In this document: positions 1 through 6,958 of the stretch, piece by piece
How positions within the stretch are numbered: position 1 is the stretch's first letter
How the letters are laid out: each line of letters starts with the position of its first letter
From: CAZEUZ01 sp964515805
GTDB lineage: Bacteria > Pseudomonadota > Gammaproteobacteria > Pseudomonadales > Cellvibrionaceae
NCBI GenBank assembly: GCA_964515805.1
Contig: CAZEUZ010000049.1
Location: 1-17,946 of the forward strand
Direction: 5' to 3'
Length of the DNA stretch: 17,946 bases
Notes under the pieces: model-generated
Databases searched by the model: none
The model's input: only the letters and a program-made list of their open reading frames with translations
What the model was told of the DNA's origin: nothing
Program-made: the position numbers and the translations under genes

Positions 1-465
1 ATCGGCTCACTGATTCTAGCATTTGTGTTGTCAGTCTTTCCTATCGATCCTGAGTGGCGTTGGTTGCGGCCGGAATTTGTTGTATTGATAGTTATCTATT
101 GGTTAGTGCACGAGCCACAATATTTTGGTCTCTACGTAGCATGGTGGGTTGGCTTGCTACAAGATATTATTCAGCTTGATATTTTAGGGCCCAATGCACT
201 GTTATTATCAACAGTTGCCTATATCTGTCAGCTATTTTACCGCCGTATTCAAAATTACGGCATATGGCAACAATCCGGTTTGATTTTTGTGCTGATTGGC
301 GTTCATTCATTTTTTAATCATTGGATTAATGGATTAACAGATAGCGACGTATCAACCCCCGCTATCCTAGTGAATGCGCTTATCACTGCCTTTCTATGGC
401 CGTTAGTCGTTTATCTTTTTAAATCGCTAACTGGCCAATCAATGTTGTACAAACATATTAATTGA
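1..465 (+). CDS. mreD: Rod shape-determining protein MreD (5' end outside window)
   Basis: MreD is the integral membrane member of the MreBCD complex, which guides lateral peptidoglycan synthesis and keeps rod shape. The frame is open from the first base, so the start codon lies upstream; 154 codons are visible and the E. coli protein has about 162, so little is missing. A GTG at 25 could be read as a start but would remove part of the first membrane helix. The protein is very hydrophobic, with about five membrane segments. Family features are the RPEFVVL stretch after the first helix (compare RPNWVLL in E. coli), the central LLQDIIQLDILGPNALLLS segment, a WQQ before the third helix, and LWPLVVYL near the end. 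mreB and mreC are expected just upstream, outside the window. No Maf or RNase G gene follows, unlike the E. coli order. Recognition comes from family resemblance read by eye. Confidence 0.88.
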   Translation: MGSLILAFVLSVFPIDPEWRWLRPEFVVLIVIYWLVHEPQYFGLYVAWWVGLLQDIIQLDILGPNALLLSTVAYICQLFYRRIQNYGIWQQSGLIFVLIGVHSFFNHWINGLTDSDVSTPAILVNALITAFLWPLVVYLFKSLTGQSMLYKHIN

Positions 466-490
466 AAATGTCTAAAAAATAAGGTAGATA

Positions 491-519
491 TCCACTGTTA
501 AATCGTGACCATGTATAAT
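491..519 (+). promoter_or_regulatory. Possible promoter upstream of the heptad-repeat protein gene
   Basis: A perfect -10 hexamer TATAAT lies at 514-519 in the 163-bp gap between mreD and the next gene. The hexamer 17 bp upstream (TCCACT, 491-496) matches the -35 consensus at only 3 of 6 positions. Transcription from here would give a leader of about 100 nt. I saw no clear terminator after mreD, so readthrough from the mre operon is also possible. Confidence 0.3.
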
Positions 520-628
520 AATCCGCTAATATTTTTAGTTAAAACAAATACTATCCCTGATTTTAAGCCCTGACTGAAGTGTGCGAAAAATTAAATGATG
601 TGCGGCTAGCCTCACCTGGAAAAAACAT

Positions 629-2461
629 ATGAATGACTCTGACTCTGCTAACCGTAGCAACAAAGAAGAACTGGAGCGTCTAATTGAATTGGCTCCGACA
701 GCTATTCGTCGTCAAGCGTTACAACAACAACTAAGGGCAATGCAAAAATCCAGTGAAGACATCAAAACAAGCGATAAAGATGTATCTCTCAAGACACATA
801 ATGATGAGATTGAAGACGATAGTAAATCGTTAGATCAGGACAATGTCACCTTTAAGCAAACTGATGAGCGTCTCAAACAAGACGATGCTGTTGCCAATAA
901 AGTTGACGTTCCTCCCGAGCAAGAGGACGTCATAGTTGAAGATACCAATTCCACTGCGCCTGAGATTGATTCATCAATGAAACAGATTCATGCCACAGCT
1001 AAAGAAATTGATATCTTAGCCGAGCAAGTTGATGCATTGATAGAAAGAGATGACGACTCATTGAAACAACAGGATTTTTCGATTCAACAAGATCATTCAA
1101 CCGTTGAAAAAACCGATATATTGGTCGCAAAAGGTGATATGACGGTCGAGGAAACCGATGTATCAGTTGAAAAAAATGACGATCTAATTAAGCAGAAAGT
1201 CGATTTAGTCCAGCAAGATAATGCAACAGTGGAAGAGGCCGACATCTCTGTCGAGCATGATGATGTCACCGTTGAAAAGGAGGATGTTTTATCAGTTAAA
1301 TCGGATGATACGGCAGTTGAAAAGGCTAGTGTAAGCCCTGAACAAAATGATGTTGATATTGACAAAGTTGAGGCAATTCCCAAACAACCAGATGATAAAA
1401 AAACTGAAGCTGTAGACTTATCATTTGAAGAAAATGCAGTGTTAAAACAAGGCAAGCAGCCGGATAACTTTTATGTCTATATGCGGCGTAAGTCTCGTTT
1501 TTCACCGATAAAGATGGTCTTGTTATCGGCGATCCTACTCTTGATATTGATCACGTTGCTGATGCTGTTTGGCCAAAATACACCGACTGAAACCAGTGAA
1601 TCTAATATCCAAGGAGAAACGGATTCCATGGCAGTCCAAGCAGAGGGATTTGAAGGACAAATAAAGCGTGTATTTTTACAGATTAAAAACATGTTGCTGG
1701 GTGCAGACGAATCCACAGAGGTTCCCGTTCAATCTGAAAGCTCTGTCACGTCTGGTAAATTTGATGATCGAGACGCTATGCTCAAGATGTACCAAGAGCA
1801 GAGCATAGTGCTGGATACACTGCTTAAATTTGATGAGTTCATTGCACTGAATGGTGTTTCTCAATCTCAACAGGAGGTCGATGTTAAGTATCTTCTGCAA
1901 TCTGCACAAATGCATCAGCAGCGTGAACAATACAATGAAGCAATAGAAGTTTATCGCCGACTGAATACAACCTTAGAGCGTTTTATGAATACAGGTCGGC
2001 AATTAACGGTGAAGAAGAAAGCAGCGCAGCTAGCCCGTTCCAACTGGGAGTCTTATCGTTGGCGCTTCTATCAAAAAACCCAAGGTTTACCGCTTATATC
2101 AGAAGAAATGGCGCTGAAAGCTTTGGAAACACAGATAAATAGTGCTCAACGAGATGAAGTTCTCACGAATGAGCAAGCCTTGGCAGAGTATAAAGCTATT
2201 GAGAGTCGATACATCAAGTTATTGGATAGCGCTGAACAAGCTATCAAGGCACGCCTAACGGTTGAGCCGGTTCGACAGCGATGGCATCAGTTGCGCGATG
2301 AGGGTAATCTGGGTCAAAGCGCAGTTAATGCCGTTGAACAGCATTACATTCTTGCGGTTGAACTTGAGTCAGCGGGTGATTTTCAAAAGGCAGTTGAAGG
2401 CTATAAGCTTGCTGGTGATGCATATACAAAAGCACTCGGTAATTTTTCGACAAACAGATAA
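629..2461 (+). CDS. Unrecognised single-pass membrane protein with heptad-repeat acidic domain and TPR-like periplasmic domain
   Basis: I do not recognise this 610-residue protein. Residues 10-40 look like a charged helix. Residues about 45-255 are a very acidic region made of degenerate seven-residue units, roughly x-[ST]-[VL]-[EK]-[KQ]-x-[DN]. A basic stretch (MRRKSR, 285-290) precedes a single membrane helix at about 296-315. By the positive-inside rule the repeats are cytoplasmic and the C-terminal half is periplasmic. That half is helical; residues 420-450 and 570-603 fit the TPR pattern (small residue, then G/Q-x-[FY]-x-x-A, then Y, then A/L), the second being the better match. The ATG at 629 has only a weak GGA 8 nt upstream. 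It follows mreD by 163 bp. A link to the cell envelope or shape is inference from position and topology only; it could equally be an independent scaffold-type protein. Confidence 0.8.
   Translation: MNDSDSANRSNKEELERLIELAPTAIRRQALQQQLRAMQKSSEDIKTSDKDVSLKTHNDEIEDDSKSLDQDNVTFKQTDERLKQDDAVANKVDVPPEQEDVIVEDTNSTAPEIDSSMKQIHATAKEIDILAEQVDALIERDDDSLKQQDFSIQQDHSTVEKTDILVAKGDMTVEETDVSVEKNDDLIKQKVDLVQQDNATVEEADISVEHDDVTVEKEDVLSVKSDDTAVEKASVSPEQNDVDIDKVEAIPKQPDDKKTEAVDLSFEENAVLKQGKQPDNFYVYMRRKSRFSPIKMVLLSAILLLILITLLMLFGQNTPTETSESNIQGETDSMAVQAEGFEGQIKRVFLQIKNMLLGADESTEVPVQSESSVTSGKFDDRDAMLKMYQEQSIVLDTLLKFDEFIALNGVSQSQQEVDVKYLLQSAQMHQQREQYNEAIEVYRRLNTTLERFMNTGRQLTVKKKAAQLARSNWESYRWRFYQKTQGLPLISEEMALKALETQINSAQRDEVLTNEQALAEYKAIESRYIKLLDSAEQAIKARLTVEPVRQRWHQLRDEGNLGQSAVNAVEQHYILAVELESAGDFQKAVEGYKLAGDAYTKALGNFSTNR
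761..1393 (+). repeat. About 30 degenerate 21-bp units coding a heptad repeat
   Basis: Within the 610-residue protein, residues 45-255 can be cut almost without gaps into seven-residue units ending in Asp or Asn, for example STVEKTD, ILVAKGD, MTVEETD, VSVEKND, ATVEEAD, ISVEHDD and VTVEKED. Often two units pair as a 14-residue super-unit. One extra residue near 227 and another near 256 shift the register. Position 3 is usually V, L, I, F or A; positions 4-5 are usually E, K or Q. At the DNA level the copies have diverged strongly, so this is an old expansion rather than a fresh tandem array. Confidence 0.75.
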
Positions 2462-2573
2462 AGTCAAATCAGTGACGGACTTAGTTGTTGCTTTGATGTT
2501 TCTAACGTGAATAGTTGGATTCTACTTTACCGGTTTTATCGAATGTTCCGCTATTGCTTCAGGTAAATGATTT

Positions 2574-3134
2574 ATGATTGACCGTCTATCTAAAATTGTC
2601 ACCCGCATGGGCGATGATGGTACGACAGTGCTGGCGGAAGGTCAGCGTGTGGCTAAATATTCCCTGCGTATTGAAGCGATTGGTACAGTCGATGAAGTCA
2701 ACAGTTTTATTGGGTTGTTCATTGAAAGTTTGGTGGATGAAAATCCATTGAGGTCAATTTACAGCCGCATCCAAAATAATTTGTTCGATTTGGGTGGTGA
2801 ACTATCAATGCCGGGTCATCAAATTATTCAGCGAGGCCACTGGCGGTTACTGGAACGGGACATTGAAAACCTAAATAAATATCTGCAACCGTTAAAGAAT
2901 TTTATTTTGCCTGGTGGATCAGAATGTTTGGCTCGTTGTCATGTGGTTCGAACTATTGCCCGCAGGGCTGAGCGCAGTGTCGTGGCGCTTGCCGCTGACG
3001 AACCTGTCAACACTGCATCCTTAATATATCTCAACAGGCTTTCTGACCTCGCCTTCGTTACCGCCAGATGGTTGGCCGACAAACAAGGAGAGCCGGAGAT
3101 CTTATGGCAGCAGAGCCCGGTCATCAAAGGTTAA
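2574..3134 (+). CDS. PduO-type corrinoid (cob(I)alamin) adenosyltransferase
   Basis: This enzyme transfers the adenosyl group of ATP to reduced corrinoid, making adenosylcobalamin or its precursor. It belongs to the PduO/MMAB family, unrelated to BtuR/CobA. The 186 residues match the family's usual length. Visible family motifs are the N-terminal TRMGDDGTT ATP-binding segment (10-18), RIEAIGTVDEVNSFIG (32-47), the LPGGS segment (112-116), ARRAERSV (129-136) and YLNRLSDLAFVTAR (152-165). The ATG is preceded by AGGT ending 9 nt upstream, a good Shine-Dalgarno. No cobalamin biosynthesis gene or B12-dependent enzyme is visible nearby, so its role may be salvage for an enzyme such as methylmalonyl-CoA mutase encoded elsewhere (inference). 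The 3' end overlaps the convergent gloB by 11 bp. Confidence 0.9.
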   Translation: MIDRLSKIVTRMGDDGTTVLAEGQRVAKYSLRIEAIGTVDEVNSFIGLFIESLVDENPLRSIYSRIQNNLFDLGGELSMPGHQIIQRGHWRLLERDIENLNKYLQPLKNFILPGGSECLARCHVVRTIARRAERSVVALAADEPVNTASLIYLNRLSDLAFVTARWLADKQGEPEILWQQSPVIKG

Positions 3135-3903
3135 AGTTGTCTTTCCATTGCCGCAGTAGGGTAAACACTTCAACTGTGGATGAAACTTCGGTGTTGTAGT
3201 GCATCCCCACTTTTCTTCTGACGCTATCCACTTGGCAGCGTAAGAACGGGTTGGTTGCACGTTCATTAGCGATAGTTGTGGGGACCGTAGCATGACCGAG
3301 AGAGCGTTTTTCCCGTTCGATTATTGCGCGTTGCTTTAATATTTTGTTTTCCGGTTCGACGGCTTGAGCAAACCTGAGGTTATCCAAGGTGTATTCATGG
3401 GCGCAAAATACCTGAGTACTACTCGGTAGTTGACTCAGTCTTTCCAAGCTCTGGTGTAGTAGTCCTGCGGTGCCATCGAATATTCTTCCGCAACCTCCAG
3501 CGAACAAGGTATCCCCACAAAATAGCATCGGTGCTTGTTCTTTGTTTTCTGCGAAATAGGCGATGTGGTCCATAGTGTGCCCAGGGATGGCCATGACTTG
3601 CAGGTATAATCCCGGTAAAGAGAGACAATCACCATCTTTTAAGGGATGAGTGATTTGTGGAATATAATGGGAATCAGGCCCGTATACGGGAATAGGGTAA
3701 TGATCTAACAAGCCATTGATTCCACCAATATGGTCATTGTGATGATGTGTTACTAAAATGGCTGACAGTGTTTTATCGTGTTTTTGTAGCCACTGATGCA
3801 CGACTAGATTATCACCGGGGTCGATGATATAACAGTGGCCACTTGTTTCGATTAGCCAAATATAGTTATCTTTGAATGCAGGTATCGCATTTACTTTTAT
3901 CAT
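3124..3903 (-). CDS. gloB: Hydroxyacylglutathione hydrolase (glyoxalase II)
   Basis: GloB hydrolyses S-D-lactoylglutathione to D-lactate and glutathione, the second step of methylglyoxal detoxification, in the cytoplasm. The 259 residues are close to the 251 of E. coli. It carries the metallo-beta-lactamase motif THHHNDH (52-58), giving metal ligands H53, H55, D57 and H58, then H109 (PGHT), D131 (CGDT) and H169 (AHEYT). The GCGRIFDGT loop and the NPFLR motif in the C-terminal glutathione-binding part support glyoxalase II rather than a generic hydrolase of the fold. The start at 3903 gives the usual N-terminus (MIKVNAIPAFKDNYIW); no strong Shine-Dalgarno is seen. It is divergent from comEC and converges with the adenosyltransferase, overlapping it by 11 bp. 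rnhA and dnaQ, common gloB neighbours in related bacteria, are absent here. Confidence 0.96.
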   Translation of the reverse strand: MIKVNAIPAFKDNYIWLIETSGHCYIIDPGDNLVVHQWLQKHDKTLSAILVTHHHNDHIGGINGLLDHYPIPVYGPDSHYIPQITHPLKDGDCLSLPGLYLQVMAIPGHTMDHIAYFAENKEQAPMLFCGDTLFAGGCGRIFDGTAGLLHQSLERLSQLPSSTQVFCAHEYTLDNLRFAQAVEPENKILKQRAIIEREKRSLGHATVPTTIANERATNPFLRCQVDSVRRKVGMHYNTEVSSTVEVFTLLRQWKDNFNL

Positions 3904-4044
3904 ATTGTCAGCTATCTCGCTAAAGCTGTGGATTACAACATACAGTCTTTATTAAATCGATATCAGCATAGTGCTGCGGCTTATCGGCCGTGATCCAGCG
4001 GTTATTAGTAGTGGTTAGATTTAATAGGCGAAATGGTCTTTTCC

Positions 4045-4059
4045 AAGGAGGGAAAAATG
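4045..4059 (+). promoter_or_regulatory. Ribosome binding site deciding the comEC start
   Basis: AAGGAGG at 4045-4051 is near-perfectly complementary to the 16S rRNA 3' end and lies 5 nt before ATG 4057. The longer in-frame ATG at 4033 has no comparable site, and translation from it would run through this sequence. Confidence 0.85.
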
Positions 4060-6546
4060 AGCTTTTTCAAGCATCGTCCGATATTTTTCGCGTTGATTGC
4101 TGCCACTATTTTTTCGGTGGGGTTATTGCCACAGTTACCGCCTTGGTGGCTGGTCATCATACTGGCTTCGATAATACCGATACTAATCTATCGGCGTCAA
4201 TGGCGGTCAGCGTGCCTGATATTAGCGCTTATTTACGGCATCGGCTATGGAAATTTTCTATTAGCGCGTCAATTACCGGTAGCGCTGGATAATCAGTTAT
4301 TCTTGCTAACAGGCACGGTCAAAGGTTTGCCGCAGCATGATGAATTGAAGCAGTACTTTCAGTTGGAGCTCGAAAGCCTTAAATCACTGGATAATCAGGT
4401 ACTGCCCCACACCATGGGTGGCCTTGTTCGTTTATCTTGGTATTATTCATCTGAGTATGAACACCAACTTGTTAAGCCAGGGCAGCGCTGGCAATTAGCC
4501 GTTAAACTGCGGCGTCCCAGAGGCTTTGTCAATCCGGCAGGCTTTGATTATCAAGTCTATTTGATAGCTCAGGGTGTCGTTGCAATCGGCTATGTTAAAT
4601 CGTCTGATCTCAATCGGTTACTGATGCAAAATACCGGTTCATCTCGAATTGACCAATGGCGACATCACTTTAGAGGGCAATTCACTGATTGGCATCAGCA
4701 AGCATCAGTATTGGGTTTATTGTTGGCGCTAACAATTGGTGAACGCACTTTAATTACTGTCGATCAGTGGGAATTACTGCGCGATACCGGCACGATCCAT
4801 TTGATGGCGATATCTGGTTTGCATATCAGTTTAGCGGCAATCGTTGGTTTTTTAGCCGGCTTATTATGCTCGCGTTTTTATCAGTTGTTCTTTCCTTCAT
4901 CAGTGGTGAATTATTGTTTTCCCGCATTATTTTCTATGATGACCGCTCTGGTATATGGTTTATTAGCCGGTATGAGCCTGCCAACACAACGGGCGCTCAT
5001 TATGGTGCTGACATTTCATCTCGCCACTATATTTTACCGTAGTGCTAGTCCTTGGTTGTTGCTGTCGATAGCACTGTTGTTTATTGCTATACATGATCCA
5101 TTGGCTATCTACAGTCAGGGATTTTGGTTATCTTTTTTGGCGGTTGCGCTGCTGCTTTATGGTTTTATAGGTCGTTTATCGATTAGAGTAAATGATGCTC
5201 ACATTGGTAATAAGACTCAATCTACAGTTTCAAATAAGTGCATACTATATCTAAAACAGTCGTCAGTATTGTTTGGACAACGCCTAAAGGCATTGTTGTG
5301 GAGTCAGTGGTTATTGATGCTGGGATTGGTGGTTCCCAGTATATTTTGGTTGCAGGGTATCAGTGTGTCGTCGCCATTGGCTAATATTATCGCCGTACCT
5401 TATATCTCCATACTAGTCGTTCCCTTGTTATTGTTTACGGTAGTGCTCAGCTCACTGGTTCCTTCTTGGGCCCATAAGATTTACCTATTCACTGAGGATG
5501 TACTAGTCTTTTTGGTTGAATTACTGCAAATGATCAATCACATTTCTCCAGGGTTTGTTTTACTGCCTATAGGAAAATTGTCATGGATGACTCTGTTGCT
5601 GGGAGGAGTAGCTGTTATTTGGCTACTATCGCCTCGAGGTGTTCCCTATCGCTACTTGAGCTTGTTGTTACTATTGCCGATTTTCTTTTCCGATCGAGAT
5701 AAGCCCAATCTAAGCCTAGCTTTTTTAGATGTTGGTCAGGGTACAGCGGTTGTTGTCGAAACCCCAAATAATTTACTGGTTTATGACGCTGGGCCTAGCT
5801 TTGGAGCACGATTCAATGCAGGCGCTCACATTATTGCGCCTTACTTGCGATACCGAGGCTATGAGAGCATAGATCGTTTGATAGTCAGTCATGCCGATAA
5901 GGATCATGCAGGTGGTGTTACCGGTTTGTTAAATACTATTGATGTCGAACGCATATCCGGCGGTGAACCACTGGCTATCAATCAACAAGTCTTCGGTTGC
6001 AGTCATGGTGAATATTGGCAGTGGAATGATGTTCACTTTAGTATTCTATGGCCACCCGTTAACAAAATTGAGCAAGAAACGACTCAACAAAAAATTAGTC
6101 AAAAAGACGTTAATTTGCAAAAAACGATAGTTTCAGATAGCACGTTTTCAGGTAATAACGCTTCTTGCGTATTAATGATCAAGTATAAAAATCACATCAT
6201 TTTGTTAGCAGGTGATATTGAAAGCGAAGTGGAGAAAAAACTTTTGGCCACAGGCCTGCTACCCGAGCAAGTCACGATTTTATTGGTTCCGCATCATGGC
6301 AGCCTATCTTCATCATTACCTGATTGGGTGGACAGGCTTTCCCCCGAATGGGCCATAGTGACGGCAGGTTATAACAATCGTTACCGACATCCGCATCAAA
6401 TCGTAGTTCACCGTTATTTACAGTATGGTGCAAGGGTTCTCAATACATCAGAACAAGGAGCAATACAGTTTATCGTCGATCAAAACAATCAATGGCAAGT
6501 TTCTAGCTGGCGTCAAAAACACCGGCGTTATTGGTATGCCCAATAA
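4057..6546 (+). CDS. comEC: ComEC/Rec2-family DNA internalisation protein
   Basis: ComEC forms the inner-membrane channel that brings single-stranded DNA into the cytoplasm during natural transformation. I place the start at 4057 (829 residues), because AAGGAGG (4045-4051) sits 5 nt before it; an in-frame ATG at 4033 would overlap that ribosome binding site. The order is typical: N-terminal membrane helices and a soluble DUF4131/OB-like part, the membrane competence domain with the signature HLMAISGLHISL (about 248-259), more helices, then a C-terminal metallo-beta-lactamase-like domain with LDVGQG (about 557-562), SHADKDHAGG (H612, D614, D616, H617), AGD (D720) and VPHHG (H746, H747). The MBL ligands look intact, consistent with nuclease activity. 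Length and domain set match full-length ComEC (YcaI in E. coli). The msbA-lpxK genes next to it in E. coli are not here. Presence suggests, but does not prove, competence. Confidence 0.95.
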   Translation: MSFFKHRPIFFALIAATIFSVGLLPQLPPWWLVIILASIIPILIYRRQWRSACLILALIYGIGYGNFLLARQLPVALDNQLFLLTGTVKGLPQHDELKQYFQLELESLKSLDNQVLPHTMGGLVRLSWYYSSEYEHQLVKPGQRWQLAVKLRRPRGFVNPAGFDYQVYLIAQGVVAIGYVKSSDLNRLLMQNTGSSRIDQWRHHFRGQFTDWHQQASVLGLLLALTIGERTLITVDQWELLRDTGTIHLMAISGLHISLAAIVGFLAGLLCSRFYQLFFPSSVVNYCFPALFSMMTALVYGLLAGMSLPTQRALIMVLTFHLATIFYRSASPWLLLSIALLFIAIHDPLAIYSQGFWLSFLAVALLLYGFIGRLSIRVNDAHIGNKTQSTVSNKCILYLKQSSVLFGQRLKALLWSQWLLMLGLVVPSIFWLQGISVSSPLANIIAVPYISILVVPLLLFTVVLSSLVPSWAHKIYLFTEDVLVFLVELLQMINHISPGFVLLPIGKLSWMTLLLGGVAVIWLLSPRGVPYRYLSLLLLLPIFFSDRDKPNLSLAFLDVGQGTAVVVETPNNLLVYDAGPSFGARFNAGAHIIAPYLRYRGYESIDRLIVSHADKDHAGGVTGLLNTIDVERISGGEPLAINQQVFGCSHGEYWQWNDVHFSILWPPVNKIEQETTQQKISQKDVNLQKTIVSDSTFSGNNASCVLMIKYKNHIILLAGDIESEVEKKLLATGLLPEQVTILLVPHHGSLSSSLPDWVDRLSPEWAIVTAGYNNRYRHPHQIVVHRYLQYGARVLNTSEQGAIQFIVDQNNQWQVSSWRQKHRRYWYAQ

Positions 6547-6552
6547 AAGCAT

Positions 6553-6580
6553 TTGACACCGTGAAGGTTTGGAGTAAAAT
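6553..6580 (+). promoter_or_regulatory. Sigma-70-type promoter of tRNA-Asp
   Basis: A perfect -35 TTGACA (6553-6558), a 16-bp spacer and TAAAAT (6575-6580, 5 of 6 matches) lie just after comEC. Predicted transcription start is near 6587, giving a leader of about 70 nt to the mature tRNA 5' end. This is the strongest promoter-like sequence I see in the window, as expected for a stable RNA. Confidence 0.7.
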
Positions 6581-6656
6581 CGGCTCTCAATTTGACCATG
6601 ATAGACATTTGGAGACAATTCATTAAGTTTGAGGAATGTCGATGGTTAATGCTACT

Positions 6657-6733
6657 GGACCGGTAGTTCAGTTGGTTAGAATGCCGGCCTGTCACGCCGG
6701 AGGTCGCGGGTTCGAGTCCCGTCCGGTCCGCCA
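6657..6733 (+). tRNA. tRNA-Asp (GUC anticodon)
   Basis: The 77-nt cloverleaf closely resembles E. coli tRNA-Asp. The acceptor stem GGACCGG (6657-6663) pairs perfectly with CCGGTCC (6723-6729), followed by discriminator G and an encoded CCA (6731-6733). The D-arm has GTTCAGTTGGTTAGAAT, the anticodon stem GCCGG/CCGGC-type pairing encloses CTGTCAC with anticodon GTC, and the T-arm carries the GGTTCGAGTCC consensus. It is a single tRNA between comEC and tkt. G at position 34 would be the site for queuosine (known for this family). No integrase or duplicated tRNA 3' end is seen nearby, so there is no sign of an integrated element using it. Confidence 0.98.
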
Positions 6734-6752
6734 TATATCTACAACGCTATCC

Positions 6753-6777
6753 ATCATAAAAGCGTATGATAATTTTT
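6753..6777 (+). terminator. Possible weak terminator after tRNA-Asp
   Basis: ATCATA (6753-6758) and TATGAT (6765-6770) form a 6-bp stem with a 6-nt loop, followed by AA and five T (6773-6777). The stem is AT-rich and weak. An overlapping alternative stem, ACGCT (6743-6747) with AGCGT (6761-6765), excludes the first. The position, 20 nt after the tRNA, supports a terminator role. Confidence 0.4.
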
Positions 6778-6892
6778 GAATTTATTGCCATACTTTTAAT
6801 AAAGCAAAAAAATTCAGAACAACTAACTAAGCGCCTCCCGATTGATTATTATCAGCTCTTTTCCACTAGGTTTGCGACTGTATAGAAGCTAA

Positions 6893-6910
6893 ATATTAAA
6901 TAGTTAATAT
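6893..6910. repeat. AT-only inverted repeat upstream of tkt
   Basis: ATATTAA (6893-6899) and TTAATAT (6904-6910) form a perfect 7-bp inverted repeat with a 4-nt spacer, about 50 bp before the tkt start. It overlaps a possible -10 (TATTAA, 6894-6899) lying 16 bp after TTGCGA (6872-6877, 4 of 6 to consensus). It may be an operator or just AT-rich promoter DNA; with only A and T in the arms, chance is a real explanation. Confidence 0.35.
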
Positions 6911-6958
6911 CCTTTGTAGCAAGACGAAGCACTTAATCAACTGAAAAAGGTAATGTTT

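Noticed and set aside
1093..1455. Minus-strand 120-codon frame rich in Ser, Thr, Phe and Val
   Set aside because: It is a shadow of the heptad-repeat region: the repeated pattern on the plus strand produces a repeated open frame on the other strand. The plus frame has the membrane helix and TPR-like domain, so it is the real gene.
3928..3993. GTG-started frame of 21 codons in the gloB/comEC divergent gap
   Set aside because: It has no Shine-Dalgarno and no recognisable protein, and it is short enough to arise by chance. A remnant of the methyltransferase gene that often faces gloB was considered, but nothing in the 21 residues supports it.
6528..6734. Minus-strand frame of 68 codons starting MADRTGLEPATSGVTG
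   Set aside because: It is the antisense of tRNA-Asp. This reading of the tRNA complement is a familiar spurious protein in databases; the upstream part has no coding character.
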